Shown piece after piece: positions 17,042-25,111 of a stretch of DNA of 64,000 nt (positions are counted from its first letter, which is position 1; each line of letters begins with the position of its first letter). A program made the position numbers and the translations under genes. Below the pieces are notes generated by a model, which saw only the letters and a list, made by a program, of their open reading frames with translations, did no database searches and was not told the origin of the DNA. The DNA is taken from positions 1 through 64,000 of the forward strand of contig NZ_LIWB01000020.1 in the NCBI RefSeq assembly GCF_001905725.1, written 5' to 3'. This DNA is from Streptomyces sp. CB02400. GTDB taxonomy: Bacteria; Actinomycetota; Actinomycetes; Streptomycetales; Streptomycetaceae.

Positions 17042-19423
17042 TCACGCCTCCGGGGCCGCCTCCTGGGTGAAGGCCGCGTGGAAGCGGCGGGTGTGGTCCA
17101 CCTGGCGTTCGGGGCCGGTCAGGGTGACCGTCGCCGTCAGGCGCGCGTCGGTGCTCGACGTGGCGAGGCGGAGTTCCAGGTCACCGGGTTCGACGACCCG
17201 GCGGCCGTCGCGGCCGGTGAAGGACGCCACGTCGGCCGGGACCGTGACGCGGACCCGGCGGGACTCGCCCGGCTCCAGCTCCACCCGGGTGTAGCCGACG
17301 AGCCGCTGTACCGGCTGGACGACGGAGGCGACCGGGTCGTGCAGGTAGAGCTGGACGACCTCGGTGCCGGAACGGTCACCGGTGTTGCGGACGGTGAGGG
17401 CGAGGCCGAACTCTCCGTCCGTACCCGCCTCCCGCCCGTCCACCGCGAGGTCGCTCCAGGCGAAACTCGTGTACGTCAGACCGTGGCCGAAGCCGAACGC
17501 CGGGGTCGGGTCGATGTTGGACACCTCGCTGACCTGGGCGAGCCGTGCGCCGAGGTAGGTGGTCGGCTGGGAGCCCGGGCCGCGCGGCACGCTGACCGGG
17601 AGCCTTCCGGAGGGGTTGGTACGGCCGCTGAGCACACCGGCGATGGCGTGGGTGCCCGCGACTCCGGGGAAGAAGGACTGCACGATCGCCGCGGACTCGG
17701 CGACGGCCCGGCCGAGCGCGTACGGCCGGCCGGCGAGCAGGACGGTCACCACCGGCCTGCCGGAGTCGAGCAGCGCGTCGAGCAGGTCCTGCTGGGCGCC
17801 GGGCAGGGCGAGGGACTCCGCGTCGCAGCCCTCACCGCTGGTGCCGCGGCCGAACAGGCCCGCGCGGTCGCCCAGTACGGCGATGACGATGTCCGCGTCC
17901 CTGGCCGCGTCCACCGCCTCACCGATGCCGGAGAGGTCCCCGTCGTCGACGCCGGTGCCGCGTACGGCCGTGATCTCCGCGTCGGGGAACTCGGCGGCCA
18001 GGGTGTCCCGCAGGGTGGGCAGGTCGATGCCGACCGGGACGTCCGGGTGCTGCACGCCCACGTGCTGGGGGAAGGAGTAGCAGCCCAGTACGGCGGTGGC
18101 CTCGGCCGCGTTGGGGCCGACCAGGGCGATGCGGCGGGGCGCGGCCAGCGGCAGGGTGCCGTCGTTGGTGAGCAGGACGACCGCCTTCTCGGCGATCTCG
18201 CGGGCCAGTTCCCGGTTCTCGGGCCGGTCCAGGTCGATCTTGCCGCGCAGGGCGTCCGGGTCGTCCAGGTCCACGCCGTCGAGCGCGGGCGGCACCGGGT
18301 TCCAGTCCGGGTCGAGCAGGCCGAGCATCGCCTTCTGGCCGAGGACGCGGCGCAGGGCTCGGTCGATGAGCGCCTCGGGGACGCGGCCGGCGGTGACGGC
18401 CTCGGCGAGCGGTGCGCCGAACGTCTTGACGGTGGGCAGTTCGATGTCGACACCGGCCTTCAGCGCGGCGCCCGCGGCCTCGGCCCAGTCTCCGGCGATG
18501 CCGTGCAGGGTCTTGAGGAAGGCGATGCCGAAGTAGTCGGCGACGACGGTGCCCTCGAAGCCCCAGGTGTCGCGGAGCAGTCCGGTCAGCAGGCTCTCGT
18601 CGGCCGCGGCGGGGACGCCGTCGGTGTCCGTGTAGGAGTGCATCACGGAGCGGGCGCCGCCCTCGCGGATCGCCATCTCGAACGGCGGCAGCAGGACGTC
18701 GGCCCGTTCGCGGGCGCCCATGGGGGCGGGGGCGAGGTTGCGTCCGGCGCGGGAGGCCGAGTAGCCGACGAAGTGCTTGAGGGTGGCGACGATCCCGGCG
18801 GACTCCAGGCCCTGGACGTACGCGGTGCCGATGGTGCCGACGAGGTACGGGTCCTCGCCGATGGTCTCCTCCACGCGGCCCCAGCGGGCGTCGCGGACCA
18901 CGTCGAGGACGGGGGCGAGGCCCTGGTGGATGCCGACGGACCGCATGTCGCGACCGATGGCGGCGGCCATCCGGCGCACCACGTCCGGGTCGAAGGTGGC
19001 GCCCCAGGACAGCGGGACGGGGTAGGCGGTGGCGCCCCAGGCGGCGAAGCCGGCCAGGCACTCCTCGTGCGCGACGGCGGGGATGCCGAAGCGGCCCGCC
19101 GCCGTGATGCGGGACTGGGTGCGCAGCAGGGAGAGCGCGCCGAGCGCCGGGTCGACGGGTGCGGTGCCGAAGGGGCGGGTGAGCTGGCCCAGTCCGGTGG
19201 GCAGGAGCGCGTCGAGGTCGACGGCCTCCTCCATGTCGTGCTGGTGCGGGGCCACTTCGCCGCCGTTGGCGGACGCGCCGACCCACACGCCGTACAGCTG
19301 GGCGATCTTCTCCTGGAGGGTCATCGCGCCGATCAGCGCGTCGACTCTGGCGGCGACGGGGTGGGTGGGGTCGTTCCAGAGGGGGATTTCGGGGGTGGTC
19401 TCTACGGCCACGTCGGCAGTCAC
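17042..19423 (-). CDS. bxlA: GH3 beta-xylosidase BxlA
   Basis: 793 aa intracellular glycoside hydrolase family 3 enzyme, no signal peptide. The start GTG 19423 overlaps the permease stop as GTGA. The N-terminal TIM barrel holds TLKHFVGYSASRAGRNLAP (conserved KHF motif, substrate binding) and the nucleophile D296 in TVVADYFGI. The alpha/beta sandwich follows (VVLLTNDGTLPL, VIAVLGDRAGLFGRGTSGEG), then the FnIII-like C-terminal domain (FGFGHGLTYTSF). It would release xylose from imported xylo-oligosaccharides. The order SBP-permease-permease-GH3 with a divergent LacI gene matches the bxlEFGA-bxlR locus known in streptomycetes; from sequence alone a beta-glucosidase would also be possible. Confidence 0.82.
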   Translation of the reverse strand: MTADVAVETTPEIPLWNDPTHPVAARVDALIGAMTLQEKIAQLYGVWVGASANGGEVAPHQHDMEEAVDLDALLPTGLGQLTRPFGTAPVDPALGALSLLRTQSRITAAGRFGIPAVAHEECLAGFAAWGATAYPVPLSWGATFDPDVVRRMAAAIGRDMRSVGIHQGLAPVLDVVRDARWGRVEETIGEDPYLVGTIGTAYVQGLESAGIVATLKHFVGYSASRAGRNLAPAPMGARERADVLLPPFEMAIREGGARSVMHSYTDTDGVPAAADESLLTGLLRDTWGFEGTVVADYFGIAFLKTLHGIAGDWAEAAGAALKAGVDIELPTVKTFGAPLAEAVTAGRVPEALIDRALRRVLGQKAMLGLLDPDWNPVPPALDGVDLDDPDALRGKIDLDRPENRELAREIAEKAVVLLTNDGTLPLAAPRRIALVGPNAAEATAVLGCYSFPQHVGVQHPDVPVGIDLPTLRDTLAAEFPDAEITAVRGTGVDDGDLSGIGEAVDAARDADIVIAVLGDRAGLFGRGTSGEGCDAESLALPGAQQDLLDALLDSGRPVVTVLLAGRPYALGRAVAESAAIVQSFFPGVAGTHAIAGVLSGRTNPSGRLPVSVPRGPGSQPTTYLGARLAQVSEVSNIDPTPAFGFGHGLTYTSFAWSDLAVDGREAGTDGEFGLALTVRNTGDRSGTEVVQLYLHDPVASVVQPVQRLVGYTRVELEPGESRRVRVTVPADVASFTGRDGRRVVEPGDLELRLATSSTDARLTATVTLTGPERQVDHTRRFHAAFTQEAAPEA

Positions 19424-20238
19424 TTTCCTCCGACGCCCATCAGACCCTGGACCAGGGCGCGACGGGCGAACAGGTAGACGAGCAGGATGGGCACCATGGA
19501 CAGCACCACGGCTCCCAGCAGACCGGGGATGTCGATGCCGTGCGCGGTCTGGAAGTTGTACAGGCCCAGGGTGACCACCTTGGTGGAGTCGGACTGGGTC
19601 AGGACGAGCGGGAACAGGAAGCCGTTCCATGCCTGGAGCGCGGAGAAGACCACGATCGTGGACAGTCCGCCCCTCGACAGCGGCAGGACGAGCTGGAAGA
19701 ACATGCGCCGCGGGGTGGCGCCGTCCATGGCCATGGCCTCGTACAGCTCCGGGGAGATGTCGCGCATCGCGCCGCTGAGGATCAGCGCCGACATCGGCAG
19801 GCAGAACGCGGCCGTGGGCAGGATGACGCCCAGCAGGTTGTCGTACAGCCCGGCTTCGCTGATCAGGTAGAACATCGGCACGATGACGGCCTGGGCCGGG
19901 ATGGCGAGTCCGAGCAGGAACAGCCGGAAGATCGCCGACGTGGTCCGGCCGCGGCTGCGGACGATCGCGTAGGCGAGCGGCGGGACCAGCAGCAGCACGA
20001 TGCCGATCACGCAGGCGGTGACGACGAGCGTGTTGAAGAAGTACTGGCCGAAGCCCGAGTTGAAGGCACCCGTGTAGTTGTCCAGCGTGAAGCTGTCCGG
20101 GAAGGAGACCGGGCCGTTCTCGGCGTAGTCCTGGCGGGTGCGCAGGGTCGCGGCGAGCATCACGTACAGCGGCAGGCCGACCAGGAAGAGCCAGAAGAGC
20201 GAGCCGACGCCGGCCACGTAGTTCGGTCGGCGCCTCAT
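19420..20238 (-). CDS. bxlG: ABC sugar permease BxlG (MalG type)
   Basis: 272-aa inner-membrane permease of the CUT1 sugar ABC family. Six membrane segments are evident (first at about residues 10-32), and the cytoplasmic EAA loop reads EAMAMDGATPRRMFFQLVLP, the docking site for the ATPase. Start ATG 20238 overlaps the stop of bxlF (ATGA) and its own stop overlaps bxlA (GTGA). Partner of BxlF in importing xylobiose or xylo-oligosaccharides delivered by BxlE. No ATPase gene is in the operon; streptomycetes commonly use the shared ATPase MsiK. The substrate is inferred from operon context, not from this protein. Confidence 0.85.
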   Translation of the reverse strand: MRRRPNYVAGVGSLFWLFLVGLPLYVMLAATLRTRQDYAENGPVSFPDSFTLDNYTGAFNSGFGQYFFNTLVVTACVIGIVLLLVPPLAYAIVRSRGRTTSAIFRLFLLGLAIPAQAVIVPMFYLISEAGLYDNLLGVILPTAAFCLPMSALILSGAMRDISPELYEAMAMDGATPRRMFFQLVLPLSRGGLSTIVVFSALQAWNGFLFPLVLTQSDSTKVVTLGLYNFQTAHGIDIPGLLGAVVLSMVPILLVYLFARRALVQGLMGVGGK

Positions 20239-21191
20239 GACACACCCTCCATGGAGCTGCGCATCTTGTCGTAGCCGGAGACCCGGACGACGATCAGCGA
20301 GATGATCGTGGACGCGACGACCAGGGCCAGGGCGATCGCGGAGCCGGTGCCGTAGTCGAAGCTCTTGAACGCCTTGTCGTACATGTAGTAGGCGCTGATG
20401 GTGGTGTCGGTGCCGGGGCCGCCCTGGGTCAGGATGAGGACCGTCTCGAAGGTGGTCAGGCCGCCGACGATCATCAGGATCATCGAGGTGATCATCGAGT
20501 TGCGCAGCTGCGGCAGCGTGATGTGGAAGAACTGCCGGTAGCGGCCCGCCCCGTCGATCTCCGCGGCCTGGTAGAGCACTTGGGGGATCGCGCGGGCGGC
20601 GCCCTGGTAGATCAGCGTGTGGAACGGGGTGAACTGCCAGGTGCTCACGAACGCCAGCACGCCGATGGCGGTGGCCTGTTCACCGAACAGGTTGCCGTCG
20701 CCGAAGAGCCAGGCGGCCTCGGCCGGGATGCCGAAGTTCGGGTCGAGCAGCGCCCGCCACAGCACGGAGACGGCCGTCGCGGACAGCAGCAGCGGGATGA
20801 AGTAGATGACGGACAGTACGGCGCGGTTGCGCTGGTGACCGGCGGCCCAGACGCCGAGCAGGATGCTCAGCGGGGTCTGGAGGACCACGCCGAGCACGGT
20901 CAGCAGCAGGGTCAGCCAGATGCTCTTGAGCATCACCGGGTCGTCCATCAGGCGCGACCAGTTGTCCATGCCGACGAACTCGGGCGAGCTGAGCCCGTCC
21001 CAGGTCATGAAGGACAGCACCGCCACCATGATCAGCGGGACGATCGCGAAGAGGGTGAAGAACACTGCGGCGGGCAGCGCCCAGGTGAAGCCGGGGCGGC
21101 CCACCGTCGTTGCGGACGAGGCGGGCGGCCGCCGCCGGGCCCCCTTGCGGGGTCCGGCGGCGGGCCGAGCGCTCGTGGTCTTTGTCGTCAT
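20235..21191 (-). CDS. bxlF: ABC sugar permease BxlF (MalF type)
   Basis: 318 aa. A basic, Pro-rich cytoplasmic N-terminus (about 33 residues, TSARPAAGPRKGARRRPP) precedes six membrane helices starting at FTWALPAAVFFTLFAIVPL. The EAA loop is QAAEIDGAGRYRQFFHITLP, and the family-typical ILTQGGPGTDT follows. It heterodimerises with BxlG to form the membrane channel of the xylo-oligosaccharide importer. It starts 10 bp after the bxlE stop and overlaps bxlG by 4 bases, so co-transcription is nearly certain. Confidence 0.86.
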   Translation of the reverse strand: MTTKTTSARPAAGPRKGARRRPPASSATTVGRPGFTWALPAAVFFTLFAIVPLIMVAVLSFMTWDGLSSPEFVGMDNWSRLMDDPVMLKSIWLTLLLTVLGVVLQTPLSILLGVWAAGHQRNRAVLSVIYFIPLLLSATAVSVLWRALLDPNFGIPAEAAWLFGDGNLFGEQATAIGVLAFVSTWQFTPFHTLIYQGAARAIPQVLYQAAEIDGAGRYRQFFHITLPQLRNSMITSMILMIVGGLTTFETVLILTQGGPGTDTTISAYYMYDKAFKSFDYGTGSAIALALVVASTIISLIVVRVSGYDKMRSSMEGVS

Positions 21192-21201
21192 GAGCCGTTC
21201 G

Positions 21202-22506
21202 TCACTCGGTCGGGAGGGCCTGCATGGCCTTGATGAAGCCGTCCGTGTCGAGCTGTCCGTTGAAGAACTGCTGGATGGCCTTGTGCATGTCCGAGCTGGC
21301 CTTCTGCGGGTACGCCTGGTCCCAGGAGAGCTGGAACGACGGGGCGTCGGCGACCAGGTCGTACTGGAAGCGCGAGTACTCGGGGGAGCCCGCGGTCTCG
21401 ATGAACTTGTCGGTGTTGGTCGTGGTCGGCAGGTTGCCGATCTCCAGATGCGCCTTGACGAAGTCGTCGGAGTACATGAGCTTCAGGAACTCGGCGACGG
21501 CCTCGGGGTGCTTGGTCTTCTTCATCACCGAGTAGTAGTTGTTGGTGTTGCCGGCGACGTTGGCCGGGTCGCCCTTGCCGCCCTCGACGGCCGGGAAGGC
21601 GGTGTAGCCGAGGTCCTTCTCGGCGAACTCCTTGTGGTCCGTGAGCTGCTGGGAGTAGTACCAGGAGCCCATCAGTTCGAAGCCGGCCTTGCCCGCGGCC
21701 ACGAGCTGGACCGAGCCGCCGTTGGTGTACTTGACGGAGTCGTAGTTCTTGCCGAAGGCGCCGGCGTCGACGAGTTCCCTGATCATGTTCAGGGCCTTCT
21801 TGCTGTCCGCGCTCTCCCAGGCGCTCTTGTCGCCCCCGACGGCCTTCGCGAACAGCTCCGGTCCGGCGATGCGGTCGTAGAGGTACTGGAACCACATCTG
21901 CGTCGGCCAGACGTCGCCGCCGCCGAGCGCGATCGGCGTGACGCCCTCGTCCTTGAGCTTGCCGACCGCGTCGAGCAGCTCGTCCCAGGTCTTCGGCGGC
22001 TTGACGCCCGCCTTGTCGAGGACCGCCTTGTTGTGGAAGAGCAGGACCGGCTGGGTGCCGCGCATCGGGATGCCGTACGGCTTGCCGTCGACGACGGCGT
22101 TGTTGAAGACGGACGGCAGGAACTTGTTCTCCAGGTCCGGGTTCTTCTTGATGAAGTCGTCGAGCGGCATCAGCAGGTCGGCCTTGACGAACGGCTTGAT
22201 GCTGCCGCCGCCCCAGTTGAAGAAGACGTCCGGGGCCTGGGGGGTGCTGATGATCGTCTGCAGCTTCTGCTGGTAGTCCGCACCGGGGATGGTGTCGAGG
22301 ACGACCTTGACGTCGGACGTCTTGTTGAACTTGTCGACGAGCTGCTTCTCGACCTTGTTGCTGGCGTCCCCGTAGACCAGGACATGGATCTTGCCGTCGT
22401 CCGCCGACGCCCCGCCGTTCCCGTCGCCGCAGGCCGAGAGGCTCAGTGCGAGGGCGAGCGTCGCACCGCAGGCGACCAGTCTGGGCAAGCGCGCACGTGT
22501 CTTCAT
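21202..22506 (-). CDS. bxlE: Lipoprotein sugar-binding protein BxlE
   Basis: 434 aa extracellular solute-binding lipoprotein. Start ATG 22506 with AAAGG ahead gives the signal MKTRARLPRLVACGATLALA and the lipobox LSAC with C26 as the lipidated residue. The mature protein has the family 1 solute-binding fold (IHVLVYGDASNKVEKQLVDK; DVFFNWGGGSIKPF). Many aromatic residues line the presumed sugar cleft (Trp/Tyr in WPTQMWFQYLYDR and GSWYYSQQL). It captures xylobiose or xylo-oligosaccharides for BxlFG by analogy with the known locus. It is the first gene of the operon, has a strong promoter and a GAAA-n-TTTC operator in its leader, and a divergent LacI gene lies upstream. Confidence 0.85.
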   Translation of the reverse strand: MKTRARLPRLVACGATLALALSLSACGDGNGGASADDGKIHVLVYGDASNKVEKQLVDKFNKTSDVKVVLDTIPGADYQQKLQTIISTPQAPDVFFNWGGGSIKPFVKADLLMPLDDFIKKNPDLENKFLPSVFNNAVVDGKPYGIPMRGTQPVLLFHNKAVLDKAGVKPPKTWDELLDAVGKLKDEGVTPIALGGGDVWPTQMWFQYLYDRIAGPELFAKAVGGDKSAWESADSKKALNMIRELVDAGAFGKNYDSVKYTNGGSVQLVAAGKAGFELMGSWYYSQQLTDHKEFAEKDLGYTAFPAVEGGKGDPANVAGNTNNYYSVMKKTKHPEAVAEFLKLMYSDDFVKAHLEIGNLPTTTNTDKFIETAGSPEYSRFQYDLVADAPSFQLSWDQAYPQKASSDMHKAIQQFFNGQLDTDGFIKAMQALPTE

Positions 22507-22517
22507 CGTTCGCCTTT

Positions 22518-22528
22518 CGAAAGTTTCG
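22518..22528. promoter_or_regulatory. CGAAA-G-TTTCG operator in the bxlE leader
   Basis: Perfect 11-bp inverted repeat 12 bases upstream of the bxlE start codon. It overlaps a CTTTCGAAAG palindrome (22514-22523) and adjoins a second TTTCGG-n8-CCGAAA repeat (22524-22543). GAAA-n-TTTC boxes are known in streptomycete xylanase and bxl promoters. The same core is found at 23900-23912 and 40642-40654. Confidence 0.75.
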
Positions 22529-22557
22529 GCATCATCACCGAAAGTCCATGCCGCTGG

Positions 22558-22586
22558 ACAGTAGGTCAGACCGGTGTTTCGGTCAA
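22558..22586 (-). promoter_or_regulatory. bxlE promoter, TTGACC-17 bp-TACTGT
   Basis: On the minus strand a -35 TTGACC (22586-22581) and -10 TACTGT (22563-22558) are separated by 17 bp, near the vegetative consensus. The transcript would start near 22550 and carry the operator at 22518-22528 in its 5' leader, so a bound repressor would block elongation or initiation. The spacer also contains a GAAAC half-site. Confidence 0.7.
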
Positions 22587-22632
22587 CGGTCGATTCAGTA
22601 CTCGCCCAAACCGTTATCGACGCGTGGTGCCG

Positions 22633-22638
22633 TATCCT
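22633..22638 (+). promoter_or_regulatory. TATCCT -10 box, leaderless bxlR
   Basis: TATCCT lies six bases before ATG 22645; spacing fits a leaderless transcript of the repressor gene. No clear -35. Confidence 0.5.
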
Positions 22639-22644
22639 GCGCCT

Positions 22645-23667
22645 ATGCACGAAGACGACGAGGTGAACGGTAGAGTCACCCTGGCCACGGTAGCGAAAGA
22701 GGCCGGCGTTTCGATGCCGACAGTTTCGAAGGTCCTCAACGGCCGATCGGATGTCTCTCGCGCCACCCGGGCCAAGGTGGAACGGCTGTTGGACGCCCAC
22801 GGCTACCGCCGTCGCACCCAGTCGGCGTCCCGCTCACCGCTCATCGAGATCGTCTTCCACGAGCTGGAGAGCATCTGGGCGATGGAGCTGATCCGGGGCG
22901 TGGAGAACGTCGCCAAGGAGAACCGCGCGACGGTCGTCCTCACCGAGAGCGGCACCCGGCACACCCCCGCGCCGGAGTGGCTCCCGGGCGTGCTGCAACG
23001 CAGGCCGCTGGGCGTCGTGCTGGTCTTCTCCACCCTCCCGGAGGACATCAAGCGCCAGCTCAGGGCGGCGGCCATCCCCTTCGTCGTCATCGACCCGGCG
23101 GGCGACCCCGACCCGGACGTCCCCTCGGTCGGCTCGGCGAACTGGGCCGGCGGTCTCGCCGCCACCCGCCACCTCACCGACCAGGGACACCAACGGGTCG
23201 CGATCATCACCGGGCCCGAGGACATGCTGTGCTCACTGGCGCGTCTCGACGGCTACCGCTCGGCCATGGCGATGGCGGGTCTGGAGACCGACCCGCGGCT
23301 GATGCGCTTCGGCGACTTCCATGTGCAGGGCGGCTTCGAGCACGCCATGGACCTGCTGGAGGGTCCCGACCGGCCCACGGCGATCTTCGCGGGCAGCGAC
23401 CTCCAGGCGCTCGGCGTGCTGGAGGCGGCCCGGGTCAAGGACCTGCGCGTGCCGGAGGAGCTGTCGGTGGTCGGTTACGACGACGTACCGCTGGCGCAGT
23501 GGTCGAGCCCGCCGCTCACCACGGTCCACCAGCCGCTGCGGCACATGGCCGAGGAGGCCGCCCGGATGCTGCTCCGCCCGGACGACCCCGGCACGGCCGC
23601 CCAGCGCATAGAGCTGGCGACGCACCTGGTGGTACGGCAGAGCACGGCTCCGCCCAAGGAGGCGTGA
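22645..23667 (+). CDS. bxlR: LacI-family repressor BxlR
   Basis: 340 aa. The N-terminal LacI helix-turn-helix is VTLATVAKEAGVSMPTVSKV at residues 10-29, with a hinge near residue 60, then the periplasmic-binding-like sensor domain (HQRVAIITGPEDML, AIFAGSDLQALGVLEAAR, ELSVVGYDDVPLAQWSSPPL). It presumably represses bxlEFGA by binding the GAAA-n-TTTC boxes and is released by xylobiose or a related sugar. Divergent from bxlE with 138 bp between starts. Its own 5' coding region also contains two TTTCGA-type half-sites (about 22709-22733), which may be part of the operator array. The last 45 bp recur, diverged, at 23787-23831. Confidence 0.85.
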   Translation: MHEDDEVNGRVTLATVAKEAGVSMPTVSKVLNGRSDVSRATRAKVERLLDAHGYRRRTQSASRSPLIEIVFHELESIWAMELIRGVENVAKENRATVVLTESGTRHTPAPEWLPGVLQRRPLGVVLVFSTLPEDIKRQLRAAAIPFVVIDPAGDPDPDVPSVGSANWAGGLAATRHLTDQGHQRVAIITGPEDMLCSLARLDGYRSAMAMAGLETDPRLMRFGDFHVQGGFEHAMDLLEGPDRPTAIFAGSDLQALGVLEAARVKDLRVPEELSVVGYDDVPLAQWSSPPLTTVHQPLRHMAEEAARMLLRPDDPGTAAQRIELATHLVVRQSTAPPKEA

Positions 23668-23831
23668 GGGGCGCCGGACCGGCCACGGAAGGACGGCCGG
23701 CCCGGCGTGCGGCGCCACGTCGGCGCGAGGCCCCGCAGGAGACGCGGCGCCCGTGCGTGCCGCCTACCGTCCCGCGCGACCGGTGAGCACGGCTCCGCCC
23801 GAGGAGGTGTGAGGGACGCCGGACCGGGGCC
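23641..23831 (+). repeat. Duplicated 3' end of bxlR
   Basis: About 45 bp spanning the bxlR stop codon (23641-23685) recur at 23787-23831 with three or four mismatches. The first copy encodes STAPPKEA-stop and the second STAPPEEV-stop. The 100 bp between them is non-coding or decayed. This looks like the tail of a deleted second bxlR-like copy or a partial tandem duplication. Confidence 0.7.
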
Positions 23832-23842
23832 GAATGTTTCGG
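23830..23842. promoter_or_regulatory. CCGAA-n2-TTTCGG box
   Basis: An imperfect member of the GAAA-n-TTTC family, immediately after the duplicated bxlR tail. With the 23900 box it forms a pair in a gap between convergent genes, where no promoter is needed for an annotated gene. Confidence 0.45.
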
Positions 23843-23899
23843 AGGCTTCCGGAGCACCGCATCGCTTGAGTGGCCCGGCTGTTCTTCGTCCCGTCGACG

Positions 23900-23912
23900 G
23901 CGAAACTTTCGC
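23900..23912. promoter_or_regulatory. GCGAAA-C-TTTCGC perfect operator-like box
   Basis: Perfect 13-bp inverted repeat abutting the stop of the AraC-type gene. Read on the other strand it is identical to the 13-mer upstream of xlnB at 40642-40654. Confidence 0.65.
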
Positions 23913-24911
23913 TCAGGCTGTGTGCCGGAAGTCGCTGGGGGAGATTCCGTAGGCGCGGCGGAAGGTGCGGCTGAAGTCGGCGGGGTGGCGGAAGCCCCAG
24001 CGGAGGGCGATCTCCCCGATCGTCCGGTGCCGCAGTCGCGGGTCGGCGAGGTCGGCGCGGGTGCGTTCCAGCCGGCGGCGGCGGATCGTGGCGCCGACCG
24101 TCTCGGGTTCCTCCTCGAACAGGGCGTGCAGGAGGCGTACGGAGATGTGGTGGTGCGCGGCTATCGTCGCCGGACTCAGCTCCGGGTCGGACAGGTTGTG
24201 CGTGATGAAGGCGTCGATCCGGGCCAGCAGCACCTGCTGCCTGCTCTCGACCGGCAGCGGCGGGGAGAGGTCGAGACGGGCGGCGAGGAAGGTGGCGGCC
24301 AGTTCGAGTGCCATGGCGCCGAGGCGTCGCAGCTCCGTCGTGTCGAACTGCCCGGCGTTCACTCGCAGACCGGTCAGGAAGGAGGCGAGCAGCGCGCCCG
24401 AACCGGCCTGTGCGGGCAGCCGGGTGGCCACCAGTCCGTCGGTTCTGTCACCGGGCAGCGGTACGGCGGCTCTGGGCAGCCGTAACAGGGACACCCGGGT
24501 GGGACGGCCGTGGTCCTGGAAATCGCAGAACAGGGGCTGCGAGGTGTCGACGATCGCCATCTCCCCCGCTGTGAGCAGGACGTCGTTGCGGCGCTGCTCC
24601 AGGGCGATCGGACTGCCGTGGACCAGGCAGAGGTAGTAGTTCTCCGGGTCCGACCTCCGGATGTGGTCGGGTGTCCGCCACGCCGACATCGGCGAGAAGG
24701 AGAAGGCGGACGCCTCGGTGTGCGCGAGTTCCAGTGTGGTCGCCTCGCCCCTGAAGTGGTCGGCGTGTTCGCTGGCCATCGTCACCGGCATGACCGCCTT
24801 GCCGACCATCTCGCCCCACCGGTCGAATCCGCCCGGTCCGCTGACGCTGTCGCTGGAGACGGACACCGGGCCCGCCGGCCCGCTCTTCCCCACCGCGTCC
24901 TCGCGCTCCAT
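23913..24911 (-). CDS. AraC-family transcriptional regulator
   Basis: 332 aa with start ATG 24911, chosen because GGCGGAGGG lies 2 to 10 bases ahead; a GTG at 24956 would add 15 residues. The N-terminal half (EHADHFRGEATTLELAHTEA, then VLLTAGEMAIVDTSQPLFCDF) resembles the AraC_binding_2 cupin-like sensor. The C-terminal AraC double helix-turn-helix covers about residues 225-332: LSPATIAAHHHISVRLLHALF and a second helix pair TIGEIALRWGFRHPADFSRTF. The ligand is unknown. It sits between the xylan and cellobiose operons, convergent with bxlR, so a sugar-related role is only a guess. Such proteins with this N-terminus also control unrelated catabolic genes. Confidence 0.85.
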   Translation of the reverse strand: MEREDAVGKSGPAGPVSVSSDSVSGPGGFDRWGEMVGKAVMPVTMASEHADHFRGEATTLELAHTEASAFSFSPMSAWRTPDHIRRSDPENYYLCLVHGSPIALEQRRNDVLLTAGEMAIVDTSQPLFCDFQDHGRPTRVSLLRLPRAAVPLPGDRTDGLVATRLPAQAGSGALLASFLTGLRVNAGQFDTTELRRLGAMALELAATFLAARLDLSPPLPVESRQQVLLARIDAFITHNLSDPELSPATIAAHHHISVRLLHALFEEEPETVGATIRRRRLERTRADLADPRLRHRTIGEIALRWGFRHPADFSRTFRRAYGISPSDFRHTA

Positions 24912-25111
24912 GGCCCTCCGCCCCCGCCGCAGGTGATCCCCTGCCGCATTCTCCACCGCGGGTGGGCGTCCCGGGGAGCACGGTGCCGGTCAGTTCGCGG
25001 CGGCGGTGCACGGAGGGTCAAGGAAGTCTGCGCGCCCGGCGGAGGACGGAACCGGCCGCGTACCGCACAGTGGTGTCCCTGGCCGTGAACGGAAGAGGTG
25101 CGGGGGGACAG

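Noticed and set aside
17042..20245. A single 1067-aa fused permease/beta-xylosidase frame
   Set aside because: The upstream part is out of frame with the permease; GTG 19423 overlapping the permease stop is the natural start.
20863..23667. A 934-aa plus-strand open frame spanning bxlF to the end of bxlR
   Set aside because: Only its last 340 codons carry the LacI family; the rest is antisense to bxlF/bxlE and reads Arg/Val/Gly-rich noise typical of high-GC shadow frames.
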